Position numbers and translations under genes: made by a program
The notes under the pieces: generated by a model
The model's database searches: none
Told to the model about the DNA's origin: nothing
What the model saw: the letters and a program-made list of their open reading frames with translations, nothing else
Shown: piece after piece, positions 1-9,399 of the stretch
How positions within the stretch are numbered: position 1 is the stretch's first letter
Layout of the letters: the number at the start of each line of letters is the position of its first letter
Origin: Mycolicibacterium anyangense
Lineage (GTDB): Bacteria > Actinomycetota > Actinomycetes > Mycobacteriales > Mycobacteriaceae
Direction of reading: 5' to 3'
NCBI RefSeq assembly: GCF_010731855.1
Contig: NZ_AP022620.1
Location: forward strand, 434,001 to 498,000
Length of the DNA: 64,000 nucleotides

Positions 1-9
1 GGCCGGGCC

Positions 10-969
10 GTGACGATCGACGGAAATACCCTCGACCCGTCGCTGCAGATGCTGGCGACTGCGCAGCGTCTGCAGGGCCTGACCGGTTTCAGCGCCCATG
101 ACGACCCGGTGGCCAGCCGCATCCAGACCACCGAACTCGCCCGCAGCTTCGACGAAACCGAGATCCTGGTCGCCGCCACCAGTGCGGTGTCCATCCCCGG
201 GCCGGCCGGGGTCATTCCCGCCCGGCATTACCGCCCCCTCGGCGATGACCCCGCCCCGCTGCTGGTCTTCTACCACGGTGGTGGATACGTCGTCGGCGAC
301 CTCGACAGCCACGACGCGGCCTGCCGGCTGATCTGCCGCGACGCTGGTGTGCACGTGCTGGCAATCGACTACCGGCTGGCCCCCGAGCACAAGGCGCCGG
401 CGGCCGTCGACGACGGGCACGCCGCGTACGTGTGGGCTCGCGAGCACGCGGGTGACCTGGGCGCCGACCCGGACCGGGTGGCCGTCGGCGGTGACAGCGC
501 CGGCGGGAATCTGGCGACGCTGGTGACGCTGCGTGCCCGCGATGCCGGTGACCCGCTGCCGGCGCTGCAATGGCTGATCTACCCGGTGACCGACTTCCGC
601 GGGCAGAGCCGGTCCCGAACCCTGTTCGCCGACGGGTTTCTGTTGACCAAGCGCGATATGGACTTCTTCACCGCGTGCCTGCTGGACGGGTCCGGGCTGG
701 ACGCCGCCGACCCCAGGATCTCGCCGCTGCTGGCCGAGAACCTCAGCGGCCTGTCACCGGCGCTGGTCGTCACGGCGGGATTCGATCCGCTGCGCGACGA
801 GGGGGAGCAGTACGCCGCCAAACTGCGGGACGCCGGAGTGGTCGTCGACGTCAGGCGGATGGGATCGATGACCCATGCCTTCATCAATCTGAACGCACTC
901 GGCGGCCAGGTGGCCCGGGCCAACGCCGAGATGATCTCGGCGCTGCGCGCCCACCTTGCCCGCGCCTGA
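10..969 (+). CDS. lipN: Alpha/beta hydrolase, hormone-sensitive-lipase family (LipN-like esterase)
   Basis: A predicted carboxylesterase/lipase of 319 aa that would hydrolyse acyl esters in the cytosol. The oxyanion-hole motif HGGGY is at residues 89-93, the nucleophile elbow GDSAGGN at 161-167 (Ser163), the likely acid is Asp259 in the FDPLRDE stretch, and the likely base is His289 in SMTHAF. All catalytic elements are therefore present and the length is normal for the family. The start is GTG at 10, and no upstream sequence is available to test it. It lies immediately before the DsbA/VKOR/pyc genes, the position of lipN (Rv2970c) in M. tuberculosis. The symbol rests on this synteny, and the substrate cannot be read from sequence. 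Confidence 0.85.
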   Translation: MTIDGNTLDPSLQMLATAQRLQGLTGFSAHDDPVASRIQTTELARSFDETEILVAATSAVSIPGPAGVIPARHYRPLGDDPAPLLVFYHGGGYVVGDLDSHDAACRLICRDAGVHVLAIDYRLAPEHKAPAAVDDGHAAYVWAREHAGDLGADPDRVAVGGDSAGGNLATLVTLRARDAGDPLPALQWLIYPVTDFRGQSRSRTLFADGFLLTKRDMDFFTACLLDGSGLDAADPRISPLLAENLSGLSPALVVTAGFDPLRDEGEQYAAKLRDAGVVVDVRRMGSMTHAFINLNALGGQVARANAEMISALRAHLARA

Positions 970-991
970 CGAGACAGCGACCGCACGCCGG

Positions 992-997
992 TACTCT
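992..997 (+). promoter_or_regulatory. Candidate -10 element for the DsbA/VKOR transcript
   Basis: TACTCT fits the mycobacterial TANNNT -10 pattern and stands in the 75-bp gap after the lipase gene. This would leave a leader of about 40 nt carrying a GAGGA-type ribosome site before the GTG at 1045. No convincing -35 is seen, so this is tentative. Confidence 0.35.
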
Positions 998-1044
998 GGA
1001 GGCGCTAACACGACAGTCCAGAATCAGCGAGGATCTCCCGACCC

Positions 1045-1899
1045 GTGGCCAACAACAAGAAAAGCACGCCCCGCTACGACCTGAAGGCTGCGGACCGCAA
1101 GCGCAACCTGGCCATTCAGCTGGGTCTGACGGCCATCGTCGTCATCTTCGCCGTCGCCCTCGTGCTCTACATCGTGATGGGCCACGACAAGAAGGTGTCC
1201 GCCGGTGACGCGCAGGCAGTCCGGATCACCTCGAGCGCGCTGATCAAGAAGGACGGCAGCAGCGACCCGAAGGCGGTGCTGGCGGTCTACGAGGACTTCC
1301 AGTGCCCGCACTGCCGGGATTTCGAGAAGACCTTCGGCCCGACCATCAACAAGCTGGTGCAAAGCGGGGCAGTGGCCGCCGACTACTACTCGGTCGCCAT
1401 CCTCAACTCGCGGGTCAACGACAACTACTCGACCCGGGCGGCCAACGCGGCCTACTGCGTCGCCGACGTCGACAAGGACGCCTACGTCCGGTTCCACTCC
1501 GCACTGTTCGCTCAGCAGCCCGAAGAAGGCGCGAGCGCCCCGGACAACTCCCGGCTGATCGAAACCGCCCGGCAGGCCGGTGTGCCCACCGACAAGGTCT
1601 CGTCGTGCATCAACGGCGGCAAGTACAACAGCATGATCGAGGGTCTGGCCGCAGCGGCCAAGATCAACGCCACGCCGACGATCCGGCTCAACGGCGAGGA
1701 CATCAGCCCGGCCTCGCCGGACGACCTGGTCGCGAAGGTCAAGGCCGTCGTCGGTAACGTGCCCGGCCTGGAGCCCGCTTCGGCTGGGGCGCCTGTGCCG
1801 GGTGCCGCTCCCGCGGCCCCGGCTCCTGCGGCTCCCGCTCCGGCTGCGGCTCCCGCCCCGTCCCCGGCTCCGGCCGCCCCGGCACCCGCAACCCCGTGA
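1045..1899 (+). CDS. Membrane-anchored DsbA-like thiol:disulfide oxidoreductase
   Basis: 284 aa. A basic N-terminus is followed by one membrane segment (about residues 24-46) and an extracytoplasmic thioredoxin-fold domain with the redox motif CPHC at 87-90. Two further cysteines lie in AAYC and SSC contexts, and a TPT motif fits the cis-proline loop. The last 30-odd residues are an Ala/Pro repeat, probably a wall-spanning linker of no catalytic role. The protein should oxidise cysteines of exported proteins. The stop overlaps the start of the VKOR gene (GTGA at 1896-1899), so the oxidant and its recycling partner are translationally coupled. The position matches M. tuberculosis Rv2969c. Confidence 0.9.
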   Translation: MANNKKSTPRYDLKAADRKRNLAIQLGLTAIVVIFAVALVLYIVMGHDKKVSAGDAQAVRITSSALIKKDGSSDPKAVLAVYEDFQCPHCRDFEKTFGPTINKLVQSGAVAADYYSVAILNSRVNDNYSTRAANAAYCVADVDKDAYVRFHSALFAQQPEEGASAPDNSRLIETARQAGVPTDKVSSCINGGKYNSMIEGLAAAAKINATPTIRLNGEDISPASPDDLVAKVKAVVGNVPGLEPASAGAPVPGAAPAAPAPAAPAPAAAPAPSPAPAAPAPATP

Positions 1900-2534
1900 G
1901 CGTCGCGACACCGGCTTCTGTCGGCCCGACCGAACCCGCCGACTCGGCGGGCCGGCCGGCCGGCGTCCCGGTGCGCGCCACCAGCGCCTGGTGGGTGCTG
2001 ATCGCGGGGGTGATCGGCTTCGTCGCGTCCGCGACGCTGACGATCGAAAAGGTCGAGATGCTGATCAACCCGACCTACGTGCCGAGTTGCAGCATCAATC
2101 CGGTGCTGTCCTGTGGATCGGTGATGATGACGCATCAGGCGTCGGTCTTCGGGTTCCCCAACCCGCTGATGGGCATCGCCGGTTTCGCCGTGGTGATCGT
2201 CACCGGTGTGCTTGCCGTGGCGAAAGTGCGCCTGCCGCACTGGTATTGGGTGGGCCTGCTGGCCGGGGTGAGCCTCGGCGTGGTGTTCATCCATTGGCTG
2301 ATCTACCAGACGCTGTACGTGATCGGTGCGCTGTGCCCGTACTGCATGGTGGTCTGGTCGGTGACTGTTCCACTGTGGGTGGTGGTGGCCTCGATCGCGC
2401 TGCGGCCCCTGGCCGGCAATGCGGTGGCCCGCGGGCTCTACACGTGGCGATGGTCGATCGTGACGCTGTGGTACACCGCCGTCATTCTGATGATCCTCGT
2501 GCGGTTTTGGAGTTACTGGTCGACCCTGATCTAG
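1896..2534 (+). CDS. Vitamin K epoxide reductase (VKOR) family protein
   Basis: 212 aa with four to five hydrophobic membrane segments. The paired loop cysteines Cys65 and Cys73 and the quinone-side redox motif CPYC at 147-150 are all present, as expected of a functional bacterial VKOR. It should reoxidise the DsbA-like protein encoded just upstream and pass electrons to a membrane quinone. The GTG start at 1896 overlaps the upstream stop by four bases. The C-terminal segment after the CPYC helix is hydrophobic and ends without a thioredoxin domain, so this is the stand-alone rather than the fused form. It corresponds to M. tuberculosis Rv2968c. Confidence 0.92.
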   Translation: MSVATPASVGPTEPADSAGRPAGVPVRATSAWWVLIAGVIGFVASATLTIEKVEMLINPTYVPSCSINPVLSCGSVMMTHQASVFGFPNPLMGIAGFAVVIVTGVLAVAKVRLPHWYWVGLLAGVSLGVVFIHWLIYQTLYVIGALCPYCMVVWSVTVPLWVVVASIALRPLAGNAVARGLYTWRWSIVTLWYTAVILMILVRFWSYWSTLI

Positions 2535-2557
2535 CGGCGTCGGTTCCGCGGTGAGGG

Positions 2558-2563
2558 TAGGGT
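2558..2563 (+). promoter_or_regulatory. Leaderless -10 element for pyc
   Basis: TAGGGT (TANNNT) ends six bases before the GTG at 2570, the geometry of mycobacterial leaderless promoters. It supports GTG 2570 over the in-frame TTG at 2564 as the pyc start. Confidence 0.5.
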
Positions 2564-2569
2564 TTGCCC

Positions 2570-5500
2570 GTGATCTCTAAAGTTCTGGTCGCAAACCGTG
2601 GTGAGATCGCGATCCGCGCCTTCCGCGCCGCCTATGAGATGGGTATCGCCACGGTGGCGGTATACCCCTACGAGGATCGCAATTCACTGCATCGTTTGAA
2701 GGCCGACGAGTCCTATCAGATCGGCGATGTCGGTCATCCGGTGCGGGCCTATCTGTCGGTCGACGAGATCGTCGGCACCGCGCTAGCCTGCGGAGCCGAC
2801 GCGATCTATCCCGGTTACGGATTTCTCTCGGAGAACCCCGATCTGGCCGCGGCGTGCGCGGCCTCGGGGATCACCTTCATCGGCCCGGACGCCTCGATCC
2901 TGGAACTGACCGGAAACAAGGCGCGTGCGATCGCGGCCGCTCGCGCGGCCGGCCTTCCGGTGCTGGCATCCTCGGAGCCGTCGGCGTCGGTGGCCGACCT
3001 GGTCGCGGCGGCGGCCACAATGGATTTCCCGCTGTTCGTCAAGGCGGTGGCCGGCGGTGGTGGTCGCGGAATGCGCCGGGTCAGCGACCCGGAGGCGTTG
3101 CCGGAGGCCATCGAGGCGGCCAGCCGTGAGGCGGAGTCCGCATTCGGTGACCCGACGGTGTTCCTCGAGCAGGCGGTGGTCAATCCGCGCCACATCGAGG
3201 TGCAGATCCTGGCCGATACCCACGGCAACGTCATCCACCTCTACGAGCGCGACTGTAGTGTTCAGCGCCGCCACCAGAAGGTGATCGAGCTGGCTCCGGC
3301 GCCCAATCTGGATCCTGCTCTGCGGGAACGGATCTGCGCCGATGCGGTGGCGTTCGCCCGGCATATCGGCTACACCTGCGCCGGCACGGTGGAGTTCCTG
3401 CTCGACGAGCGTGGCAGGCACGTGTTCATCGAGATGAACCCGCGCATCCAGGTGGAGCACACTGTCACCGAGGAGATCACCGACGTCGATCTGGTCTCCT
3501 CGCAGCTGAAGATCGCTGCCGGGGCGACACTCGACGAGCTTGGCCTGTCCCAGGAGGCGGTACGTCCGCACGGCGCGGCCCTGCAGTGCCGGATCACCAC
3601 CGAGGACCCGGCCAACGGTTTTCGTCCGGACACCGGCCGGATCACCACCTACCGCTCACCGGGCGGGGCGGGTATCCGTCTGGACGGCGGCACCCATCTC
3701 GGTGCCGAGGTCGGGGCGCACTTCGACTCGATGCTGGTGAAGCTGACCTGCCGGGGCCGCGACTTTCCGACCGCGGTGGCCCGCGCGGTGCGCGCGGTCG
3801 CGGAGTTCCGGATCCGCGGGGTGTCGACGAACATCCCCTTCCTGCAGGCGGTTCTGGATGATCCCGATTTCCGCGCCGGGCGGATCACCACGTCGTTCAT
3901 CGACGAGCGCCCGGAGCTGCTGACCGCACGGACCTCGGCCGACCGCGGCACCAAGATGTTGAAGTTCCTGGCCGACGTCACCGTGAACTCGCCCTATCGG
4001 GACCGCGACCGGGTCTATCCGCAGGACAAGCTGCCCGCCCTCGACCTCGCGGCGAGCACTCCGCCGCCGGGCAGCAAGCAGCGTCTGGTCGAACTCGGAC
4101 CGCAGGGATTCGCGGACTGGTTGCGGGATTCACCGGCCATCGGCGTCACCGACACCACCTTCCGGGACGCCCACCAGTCGCTGCTGGCCACCCGGGTGCG
4201 GACGTCGGGTCTACTGACGGTGGCCCCCTACATCGCGCGAATGATGCCGCAGCTGTTGTCGATCGAATGCTGGGGCGGGGCGACTTACGATGTGGCGCTT
4301 CGCTTCCTGAAAGAGGATCCCTGGGAGCGGCTGATCGCACTGCGCGAGGCGGTGCCCAACATCTGTCTGCAGATGCTGCTGCGTGGCCGAAACACGGTGG
4401 GCTACACCCCCTATCCGGAGACGGTGACGCACGCGTTCGTCGACGAGGCCGCGCGCAGCGGGGTGGACATCTTCCGGATATTCGACGCGCTGAACAACGT
4501 CGAGTCGATGCGTCCGGCGATCGAGGCGGTGCGCGACACCGGAACCGCGGTGGCCGAGGTGGCCATGTCCTACACCGGCGACCTGTCGGACCCCGCCGAG
4601 ACGCTCTACACGCTCGACTACTGGCTGCGCCTAGCCGAGCAGATCGTGCAGGCCGGCGCCCACGTGCTGGCGATCAAGGACATGGCCGGCCTGCTGCGCC
4701 CGCCTGCGGCCGCCACCCTGGTCGCGGCCCTGCGCAGCCGCTTCGACCTGCCGGTGCACGTGCACACCCACGACACCCCGGGTGGGCAGTTGGCCACCTA
4801 CACCGCGGCCTGGCACGCCGGTGCCAGCGCGGTCGACGGTGCGGCGGCTCCGCTGTCCGGGACCACCAGTCAGCCGCCGCTGTCGGCGATCGTCGCCGCT
4901 GCCGCGCACACCTCCTACGACACCGGGCTGGACCTGGCCGCGGTCTGCGATCTGGAGCCGTACTGGGAAGCGCTGCGCCGGGTGTACGCACCGTTCGAAG
5001 CCGGCCTGCCCGCTCCGACCGGGCGGGTCTACCACCACGAGATACCCGGCGGGCAGTTGAGCAACCTGCGCACCCAGGCGATCGCGCTGGGGCTGGGGGA
5101 CCGGTTCGAGGACGTGGAGAACGCCTACGCCGGTGCGGACCGGATCCTGGGCCGGCTGGTCAAGGTCACCCCGTCGAGCAAGGTCGTGGGCGATCTGGCG
5201 CTGGCCCTGGTCGGCGCGGGCATCACCGCCGAGGAGTTCGCCGCCGACCCGGCGCGTCACGACATCCCCGACTCGGTCATCGGGTTCCTCCGCGGTGAGC
5301 TCGGTGACCCGCCGGGCGGTTGGCCGGAACCATTGCGCACCAAGGCATTAGAGGGTCGCGGACCGGCCAAGCCCGAGCAGCCGCTGGCGGTCGCCGATGA
5401 GAAGGCCCTCGTCGAACCGGGTCCGGCCCGGCAAGCGGTGCTGAACCGGCTGCTGTTCCCCGGCCCTACCCGGGAATTCGAGGCCCACCGCGAGGAGTAC

Positions 5501-5971
5501 GGCGACACCTCGGGGTTGTCGGCCAACCAGTTCTTCAGCGGCCTGCGCCAAGGCGACGAGCACCGCATCCAGCTCGAACGCGGAGTGCAGTTGATCGTCG
5601 GCCTCGAGGCGATCTCCGATCCCGACGACCGCGGCGTCCGCACCGTCATGTGCATCATGAACGGTCAGCTGCGCCCGATCCAGGTTCGCGACCGCAGCAT
5701 CGCCGACACCGTGCCCACCGCCGAGAAGGCCGACCGCGCCAACCCCGACCACGTCGCCGCCCCGTTCGCCGGTGTGGTGACGGTGGGGGTCGGCGTCGGT
5801 GACCAGGTCAGCGCGGGGCAGACCATCGCCACCATCGAGGCGATGAAGATGGAAGCCGCGATCACTGCACCCAAGGCCGGCGTCGTCACACGGGTGGCCG
5901 TGGGCAGCACCGCCGGTGTCGAAGGCGGTGACCTGCTCGTGGTGATCGGGGTCAACGGAGCGACGACCTGA
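2570..5971 (+). CDS. pyc: Pyruvate carboxylase
   Basis: Biotin-dependent anaplerotic enzyme converting pyruvate, bicarbonate and ATP to oxaloacetate. 1133 aa, the full-length single-chain form. The N-terminal biotin carboxylase (about 1-450) opens with the conserved [16 protein letters not shown] stretch and has the glycine-rich ATP-grasp loop GGGGRGMRR. The carboxyltransferase barrel starts near 524 with [11 protein letters not shown] and has the active-site Lys703 in AIKDMAGL. The C-terminal carrier domain holds biotin on Lys1093 in EAMKMEA. GTG 2570 is chosen because it gives the family N-terminus exactly and has a leaderless -10 in front. The stop region overlaps the probable start of rsmD. 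It is called pca (Rv2967c) in M. tuberculosis. Confidence 0.97.
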   Translation: MISKVLVANRGEIAIRAFRAAYEMGIATVAVYPYEDRNSLHRLKADESYQIGDVGHPVRAYLSVDEIVGTALACGADAIYPGYGFLSENPDLAAACAASGITFIGPDASILELTGNKARAIAAARAAGLPVLASSEPSASVADLVAAAATMDFPLFVKAVAGGGGRGMRRVSDPEALPEAIEAASREAESAFGDPTVFLEQAVVNPRHIEVQILADTHGNVIHLYERDCSVQRRHQKVIELAPAPNLDPALRERICADAVAFARHIGYTCAGTVEFLLDERGRHVFIEMNPRIQVEHTVTEEITDVDLVSSQLKIAAGATLDELGLSQEAVRPHGAALQCRITTEDPANGFRPDTGRITTYRSPGGAGIRLDGGTHLGAEVGAHFDSMLVKLTCRGRDFPTAVARAVRAVAEFRIRGVSTNIPFLQAVLDDPDFRAGRITTSFIDERPELLTARTSADRGTKMLKFLADVTVNSPYRDRDRVYPQDKLPALDLAASTPPPGSKQRLVELGPQGFADWLRDSPAIGVTDTTFRDAHQSLLATRVRTSGLLTVAPYIARMMPQLLSIECWGGATYDVALRFLKEDPWERLIALREAVPNICLQMLLRGRNTVGYTPYPETVTHAFVDEAARSGVDIFRIFDALNNVESMRPAIEAVRDTGTAVAEVAMSYTGDLSDPAETLYTLDYWLRLAEQIVQAGAHVLAIKDMAGLLRPPAAATLVAALRSRFDLPVHVHTHDTPGGQLATYTAAWHAGASAVDGAAAPLSGTTSQPPLSAIVAAAAHTSYDTGLDLAAVCDLEPYWEALRRVYAPFEAGLPAPTGRVYHHEIPGGQLSNLRTQAIALGLGDRFEDVENAYAGADRILGRLVKVTPSSKVVGDLALALVGAGITAEEFAADPARHDIPDSVIGFLRGELGDPPGGWPEPLRTKALEGRGPAKPEQPLAVADEKALVEPGPARQAVLNRLLFPGPTREFEAHREEYGDTSGLSANQFFSGLRQGDEHRIQLERGVQLIVGLEAISDPDDRGVRTVMCIMNGQLRPIQVRDRSIADTVPTAEKADRANPDHVAAPFAGVVTVGVGVGDQVSAGQTIATIEAMKMEAAITAPKAGVVTRVAVGSTAGVEGGDLLVVIGVNGATT

Positions 5972-6522
5972 CCCGGATCGTCGCCGGCGTGGCGGGTGGG
6001 CGGCGAATCAACGTGCCGCCCAAGGGAACCCGGCCGACCACCGACCGGGTACGGGAAGCGTTGTTCAACGTGCTGGGCGCGCGGCGTGACTTCGACGGCC
6101 TGCACGTGCTGGACCTGTTCGCCGGGTCGGGGGCCCTTGGGCTCGAAGCGCTGTCCCGCGGTGCGGCCTCGGCGCTGTTCGTCGAGAACGACGGCCGCGC
6201 GGCTGCGGTGATCGCCCGCAATATCGACGCGCTGGGGCTGGCCGGGGCGACGGTGCGCCGCGGTGCGGTCGCCACCGTGCTGAACGCGGCGCCGTCGAGA
6301 CCGGTGGATCTGGTGCTCGCCGATCCGCCCTACGACGTGCCCGCCGCGGAGGTGGACGCTCTACTCGGCCTCCTGGTACGCAACGGGTGGCTCGCGCCCG
6401 GTGCCGTGGTGGTGGTCGAGCGGGCGGCGTCGTCACCCGAGCTGAATTGGCCGCCGGGGTGGACGGCGTGGCCGCCGCGCCGCTACGGCGACACCCGGGT
6501 CGAGGCCGCCGAGGTGGACTGA
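5968..6522 (+). CDS. rsmD: 16S rRNA (guanine966-N2)-methyltransferase RsmD, probable CTG start
   Basis: SAM-dependent methyltransferase that modifies m2G966 of 16S rRNA. The SAM-binding motif [14 protein letters not shown] and the catalytic motif LADPPYD (the DPPY box) are present. The first ATG/GTG/TTG in frame is GTG 5989, but the family-conserved N-terminal strand (T-R-I-V-A-G, then GGRR) lies upstream of it and is encoded in frame from CTG 5968. Starting there gives 184 aa, and the CTG overlaps the pyc TGA (CTGA at 5968-5971), as expected of coupled genes. I therefore propose CTG 5968. GTG 5989 would remove a core strand of the fold. It equals M. tuberculosis Rv2966c. Confidence 0.88.
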   Translation: MTRIVAGVAGGRRINVPPKGTRPTTDRVREALFNVLGARRDFDGLHVLDLFAGSGALGLEALSRGAASALFVENDGRAAAVIARNIDALGLAGATVRRGAVATVLNAAPSRPVDLVLADPPYDVPAAEVDALLGLLVRNGWLAPGAVVVVERAASSPELNWPPGWTAWPPRRYGDTRVEAAEVD

Positions 6523-6530
6523 CGGGCTGC

Positions 6531-6536
6531 TAGCGT
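6531..6536 (+). promoter_or_regulatory. Leaderless -10 element for coaD
   Basis: TAGCGT (TANNNT) ends eight bases before the coaD ATG at 6545, placing the expected transcription start at or next to the start codon. Confidence 0.4.
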
Positions 6537-6544
6537 TTGGCTGC

Positions 6545-7027
6545 ATGAGTGGTGCGGTCTGCCCGGGGTCGTTCGACCCGGTGACGTTGGGACACATCGA
6601 TATCTTCGAGCGCGCTGCCGCGCAGTTCGATGAGGTGATCGTCGCGGTGCTGGTCAACCCGAACAAGTCGGGGATGTTCGACATCGACGAGCGCATCGCG
6701 ATGATCTCCGAAGCCACCGCCCACCTACCGAATCTGCGCGCTGAGTCGGGCAGCGGCCTGGTCGTCGACTTCGTGCGCGACCGCGGCTTCACCGCGATCG
6801 TCAAGGGCCTGCGGACCGGAACCGATTTCGAGTACGAGCTGCAGATGGCGCAGATGAACAAGCACATCGCCGGGGTCGACACCTTCTTCGTCGCGACCAC
6901 CCCGCAGTACTCGTTCGTGTCCTCGTCGCTGGCCAAAGAGGTGGCCGCGTTCGGCGGGGATGTCTCGGCGCTCTTGCCCGACGTGGTGAACCGCCGGCTG
7001 CAGGCCAAGCTCGCGCAGCGTTCCTGA
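6545..7027 (+). CDS. coaD: Phosphopantetheine adenylyltransferase
   Basis: Fourth step of coenzyme A synthesis: 4'-phosphopantetheine + ATP to dephospho-CoA. 160 aa, standard length. The nucleotidyltransferase signature [14 protein letters not shown] at the N-terminus contains the T/HxGH motif, and the C-terminal SSSLAKEV matches the ISSTxxK motif. Start ATG 6545, with no good Shine-Dalgarno, consistent with leaderless initiation. In M. tuberculosis this gene (kdtB/coaD, Rv2965c) borders the PDIM/PGL lipid locus. Here it is followed directly by sepIVA. Confidence 0.97.
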   Translation: MSGAVCPGSFDPVTLGHIDIFERAAAQFDEVIVAVLVNPNKSGMFDIDERIAMISEATAHLPNLRAESGSGLVVDFVRDRGFTAIVKGLRTGTDFEYELQMAQMNKHIAGVDTFFVATTPQYSFVSSSLAKEVAAFGGDVSALLPDVVNRRLQAKLAQRS

Positions 7028-7260
7028 CGCCGCGCGTCGGTACCTCGACAGACCGCCGCGCGCGCACGGCCGCGCACCCTCGCGCATCGGTACCGCCAGC
7101 CCACTCAGGCCGACATAATGAACACCACAGTGCGGGTGGACCACCCTCTGACCAGTGGGCCTGTCATAACTCGGATTCCGACACACCGACACGGCACCGC
7201 AGTCACAGGCGTAACACCAGGCACACTGGTCACTACCAACTACGCCAGGAGGGCGGCGCC
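7028..7260. promoter_or_regulatory. Intergenic region coaD-sepIVA with probable sepIVA promoter
   Basis: 233 bp without a plausible gene. CATAAT at 7114-7119 is the best -10-like hexamer, with a weak TACCGC-type -35 about 17 bp upstream. A strong AGGAGGG ribosome site precedes the GTG at 7261. The segment is more AT-rich than its flanks in its middle part. No hairpin terminator for coaD was recognised. Confidence 0.35.
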
Positions 7261-7998
7261 GTGTACCGAGTTTTTGAAGCGCTCGACGAACTGAGCGCAA
7301 TTGTCGAGGAGGCCCGCGGCGTGCCGATGACGGCCGGCTGTGTGGTTCCGCGCGGGGACGTGTTGGAGCTGGTCGACGACATCAAGGACGCGATCCCCGG
7401 CGAGCTCGACGACGCCCAGGACGTCCTGGACGCCCGTGACGCGCTGCTGCGCGAGGCCAAGGAGCATGCCGACTCCATGGTCGCCAACGCCACGGCCGAG
7501 GCCGACTCGCTGCTGAGCCACTCCCGCGCCGAGGCGGACCGGCTGCTGGCCGACGCCAAGTCGCAGGCCGACCGCATGGTGGCCGAGGCCCGCCAGCACA
7601 GCGAACGCATGGTGCACGAAGCCCGCGAAGAGGCATCGCGGCTGGCCGCGACCTCCAAGAGGGAGTACGAGGCCGCCACCAGCCGGGCCAAGGCCGAGGC
7701 CGACCGCCTGGTCGAGAGCGGCAACATGTCGTATGAGAAGGCCGTGCAGGAAGGCATCAAGGAGCAGCAGCGGCTGGTCTCGCAGACCGAGGTCGTGCAG
7801 GCCGCCAACGCCGAATCCACCCGGCTCATCGACACCGCGCACGCCGAAGCCGACCGGCTGCGCGGCGAGTGCGACATCTACGTGGACAACAAGCTGGCCC
7901 AGTTCGAGGACTACCTCAACGGCACGCTGCGCTCGGTGAGTCGCGGCCGCCACCAGCTGCGCACCGCCGCGGGAACGCACGACTACGTCCAGCACTGA
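7261..7998 (+). CDS. sepIVA: SepIVA: DivIVA-domain septation protein
   Basis: 245 aa, mostly long alanine/glutamate/arginine-rich coiled coil from about residue 55 to 235, with heptad-like A-D-R-L/M-V-A-E-A repeats. The short N-terminal DivIVA-like head begins YRVFEALDEL. It is the orthologue of M. tuberculosis Rv2927c, an essential septal/intracellular-membrane-domain factor in mycobacteria (known for the family, not visible here). GTG start with AGGAGGG eight bases upstream. The 3' end with its TGA forms the first unit of an 18-bp tandem repeat, described separately. Confidence 0.9.
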   Translation: MYRVFEALDELSAIVEEARGVPMTAGCVVPRGDVLELVDDIKDAIPGELDDAQDVLDARDALLREAKEHADSMVANATAEADSLLSHSRAEADRLLADAKSQADRMVAEARQHSERMVHEAREEASRLAATSKREYEAATSRAKAEADRLVESGNMSYEKAVQEGIKEQQRLVSQTEVVQAANAESTRLIDTAHAEADRLRGECDIYVDNKLAQFEDYLNGTLRSVSRGRHQLRTAAGTHDYVQH

Positions 7999-8038
7999 GT
8001 CGACGTCCAACACTGAGTCGACGTCCAACACTGAGTCG
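7985..8038 (+). repeat. Three tandem copies of an 18-bp unit spanning the sepIVA stop codon
   Basis: The unit ACGTCCAACACTGAGTCG is repeated perfectly at 8003-8020 and 8021-8038. A first copy with one mismatch at 7985-8002 includes the last codons and TGA of sepIVA. Since 18 is a multiple of three, every copy places the same in-frame TGA, giving three successive stops after near-identical VQH ends. Confidence 0.9.
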
Positions 8039-8080
8039 CCCGGCCGGCGGTTACCGTCCGGATCCTGTCCTGCCGCGGCC

Positions 8081-8086
8081 TAAGAT
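8081..8086 (+). promoter_or_regulatory. Leaderless -10 element for yceD-rnc-mutM
   Basis: TAAGAT (TANNNT) ends eight bases before the ATG at 8095, and no Shine-Dalgarno is present. It marks the start of a coupled yceD-rnc-mutM unit. Confidence 0.5.
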
Positions 8087-8094
8087 CGATAGTT

Positions 8095-8691
8095 ATGCCG
8101 ACGCCACAACGTGCAGGGCAGCACCCCGATCCGCGCTCGCCCCTGGTCTTCGACGTGTCCCGGCTCGGCCGTCGGCCCGGTTCCATGATGGAGGTCCACG
8201 AGACGGTCCCCAGTCCTTCGCGGATCGGGCTCGACCTGCTCGCGATCGAGCGCGGCGCCGACATGGACCTGGACCTTCGCCTGGAATCGGTGTCCGAGGG
8301 CGTGTTGGTCTCGGGCACCGTGCACGCCCCGACCAGCGGCGAATGCTCGCGCTGTCTGGGGCCCGCCGCCGGTGATATCGAGATCGTGTTGACCGAGCTG
8401 TTCGCCTACCCCGACAGCGCCACCGAGTCCACCACCGAGGAAGACGAGGTGGGGCGGGTCATCGACCAGACCGTCAACATCGAGCAGGCCGTCGTCGACG
8501 CTGTCGGCCTCGCGCTGCCGTTCGCACCGCTGTGCTCGGACGATTGCCCGGGTCTGTGCCCGGACTGCGGGGTGGCGCTGGCCACCGCGGAACCCGGTCA
8601 TCAGCACGACAAGATCGACCCGCGCTGGGCCAAGCTGGCCGGGATGCTGGACGAGGGGGACGGGTCCGGGCCGGAAGCGGGCCGCTCATGA
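8095..8691 (+). CDS. YceD/DUF177 family metal-binding protein
   Basis: 198 aa. DUF177 proteins are linked to 23S rRNA/large-subunit accumulation. In many bacteria they precede rpmF, but here the partner is RNase III. Two cysteine clusters are visible: Cys84/Cys87 in CSRC, and Cys147, Cys151, Cys155, Cys158 in a [11 protein letters not shown] arrangement, so a zinc-binding site is likely. The TGA overlaps the rnc ATG (ATGA, 8688-8691), implying translational coupling. It equals M. tuberculosis Rv2926c. Confidence 0.9.
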   Translation: MPTPQRAGQHPDPRSPLVFDVSRLGRRPGSMMEVHETVPSPSRIGLDLLAIERGADMDLDLRLESVSEGVLVSGTVHAPTSGECSRCLGPAAGDIEIVLTELFAYPDSATESTTEEDEVGRVIDQTVNIEQAVVDAVGLALPFAPLCSDDCPGLCPDCGVALATAEPGHQHDKIDPRWAKLAGMLDEGDGSGPEAGRS

Positions 8692-9380
8692 CGGCGCCGC
8701 GACAGCACGTCCTGGACGCCCTCGGAGTCGAGCTGCCCGAGGATCTGCTCACCCTGGCACTGACCCACCGCAGCTATGCCTATGAACACGGTGGGCTGCC
8801 CACCAACGAACGTCTGGAATTCCTCGGTGACGCCGTGCTGGGACTGACGGTCACCGACGAACTGTTTCACCGCCACCCCGAACGCACCGAGGGCGACCTG
8901 GCCAAACTGCGGGCCAGTGTGGTCAACACCCAGGCGCTTGCCGACGTGGCGCGGGGGCTGACCGGGGAGGGGCTCGGTGCCCACCTGCTCCTCGGGCGCG
9001 GCGAGATGAACACCGGCGGAGCGGACAAGTCCAGCATCCTGGCCGACGGAATGGAGTCGTTGCTCGGTGCGGTCTATCTCCACCATGGCATCGAGGTCGC
9101 CCGCGACGTGATCCTGCGCCTGTTCGGTGCTCTGCTCGACACCGCCCCGACCCTGGGTGCCGGCCTGGACTGGAAGACCAGCCTGCAAGAACTCACCGCC
9201 GCCCGAAACCTGGGCCCGCCGTCCTACGTCGTCACCTCCACCGGACCCGACCACGACAAGGAGTTCACCGCCGTCGTGGTCGTGATGGACACCGAGTACG
9301 GCAGCGGTGTCGGCCGGTCCAAGAAGGAAGCCGAACAGCGGGCCGCCGCGGCGGCGTGGAACGCGCTGGATACAGCGTGA
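8688..9380 (+). CDS. rnc: Ribonuclease III
   Basis: Double-stranded RNA endonuclease that processes rRNA precursors and other duplex RNA. 230 aa. The catalytic signature [12 protein letters not shown] is at about residues 40-51 (metal ligands Glu44 and Asp48), and the second acidic patch falls in [13 protein letters not shown]-terminal double-stranded RNA-binding domain begins at about 157 ([11 protein letters not shown]) and ends in a [13 protein letters not shown] helix. Start ATG 8688, overlapping the yceD stop. An in-frame extension further upstream exists but is out of keeping with the family. Confidence 0.96.
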   Translation: MTAPRQHVLDALGVELPEDLLTLALTHRSYAYEHGGLPTNERLEFLGDAVLGLTVTDELFHRHPERTEGDLAKLRASVVNTQALADVARGLTGEGLGAHLLLGRGEMNTGGADKSSILADGMESLLGAVYLHHGIEVARDVILRLFGALLDTAPTLGAGLDWKTSLQELTAARNLGPPSYVVTSTGPDHDKEFTAVVVVMDTEYGSGVGRSKKEAEQRAAAAAWNALDTA

Positions 9381-9399
9381 CTCCCAACCTGATTCGCTG

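Noticed and set aside
2564..2569. TTG 2564 as the pyc start
   Set aside because: It adds two residues absent from relatives and would lie between the -10 element and the conserved GTG at 2570.
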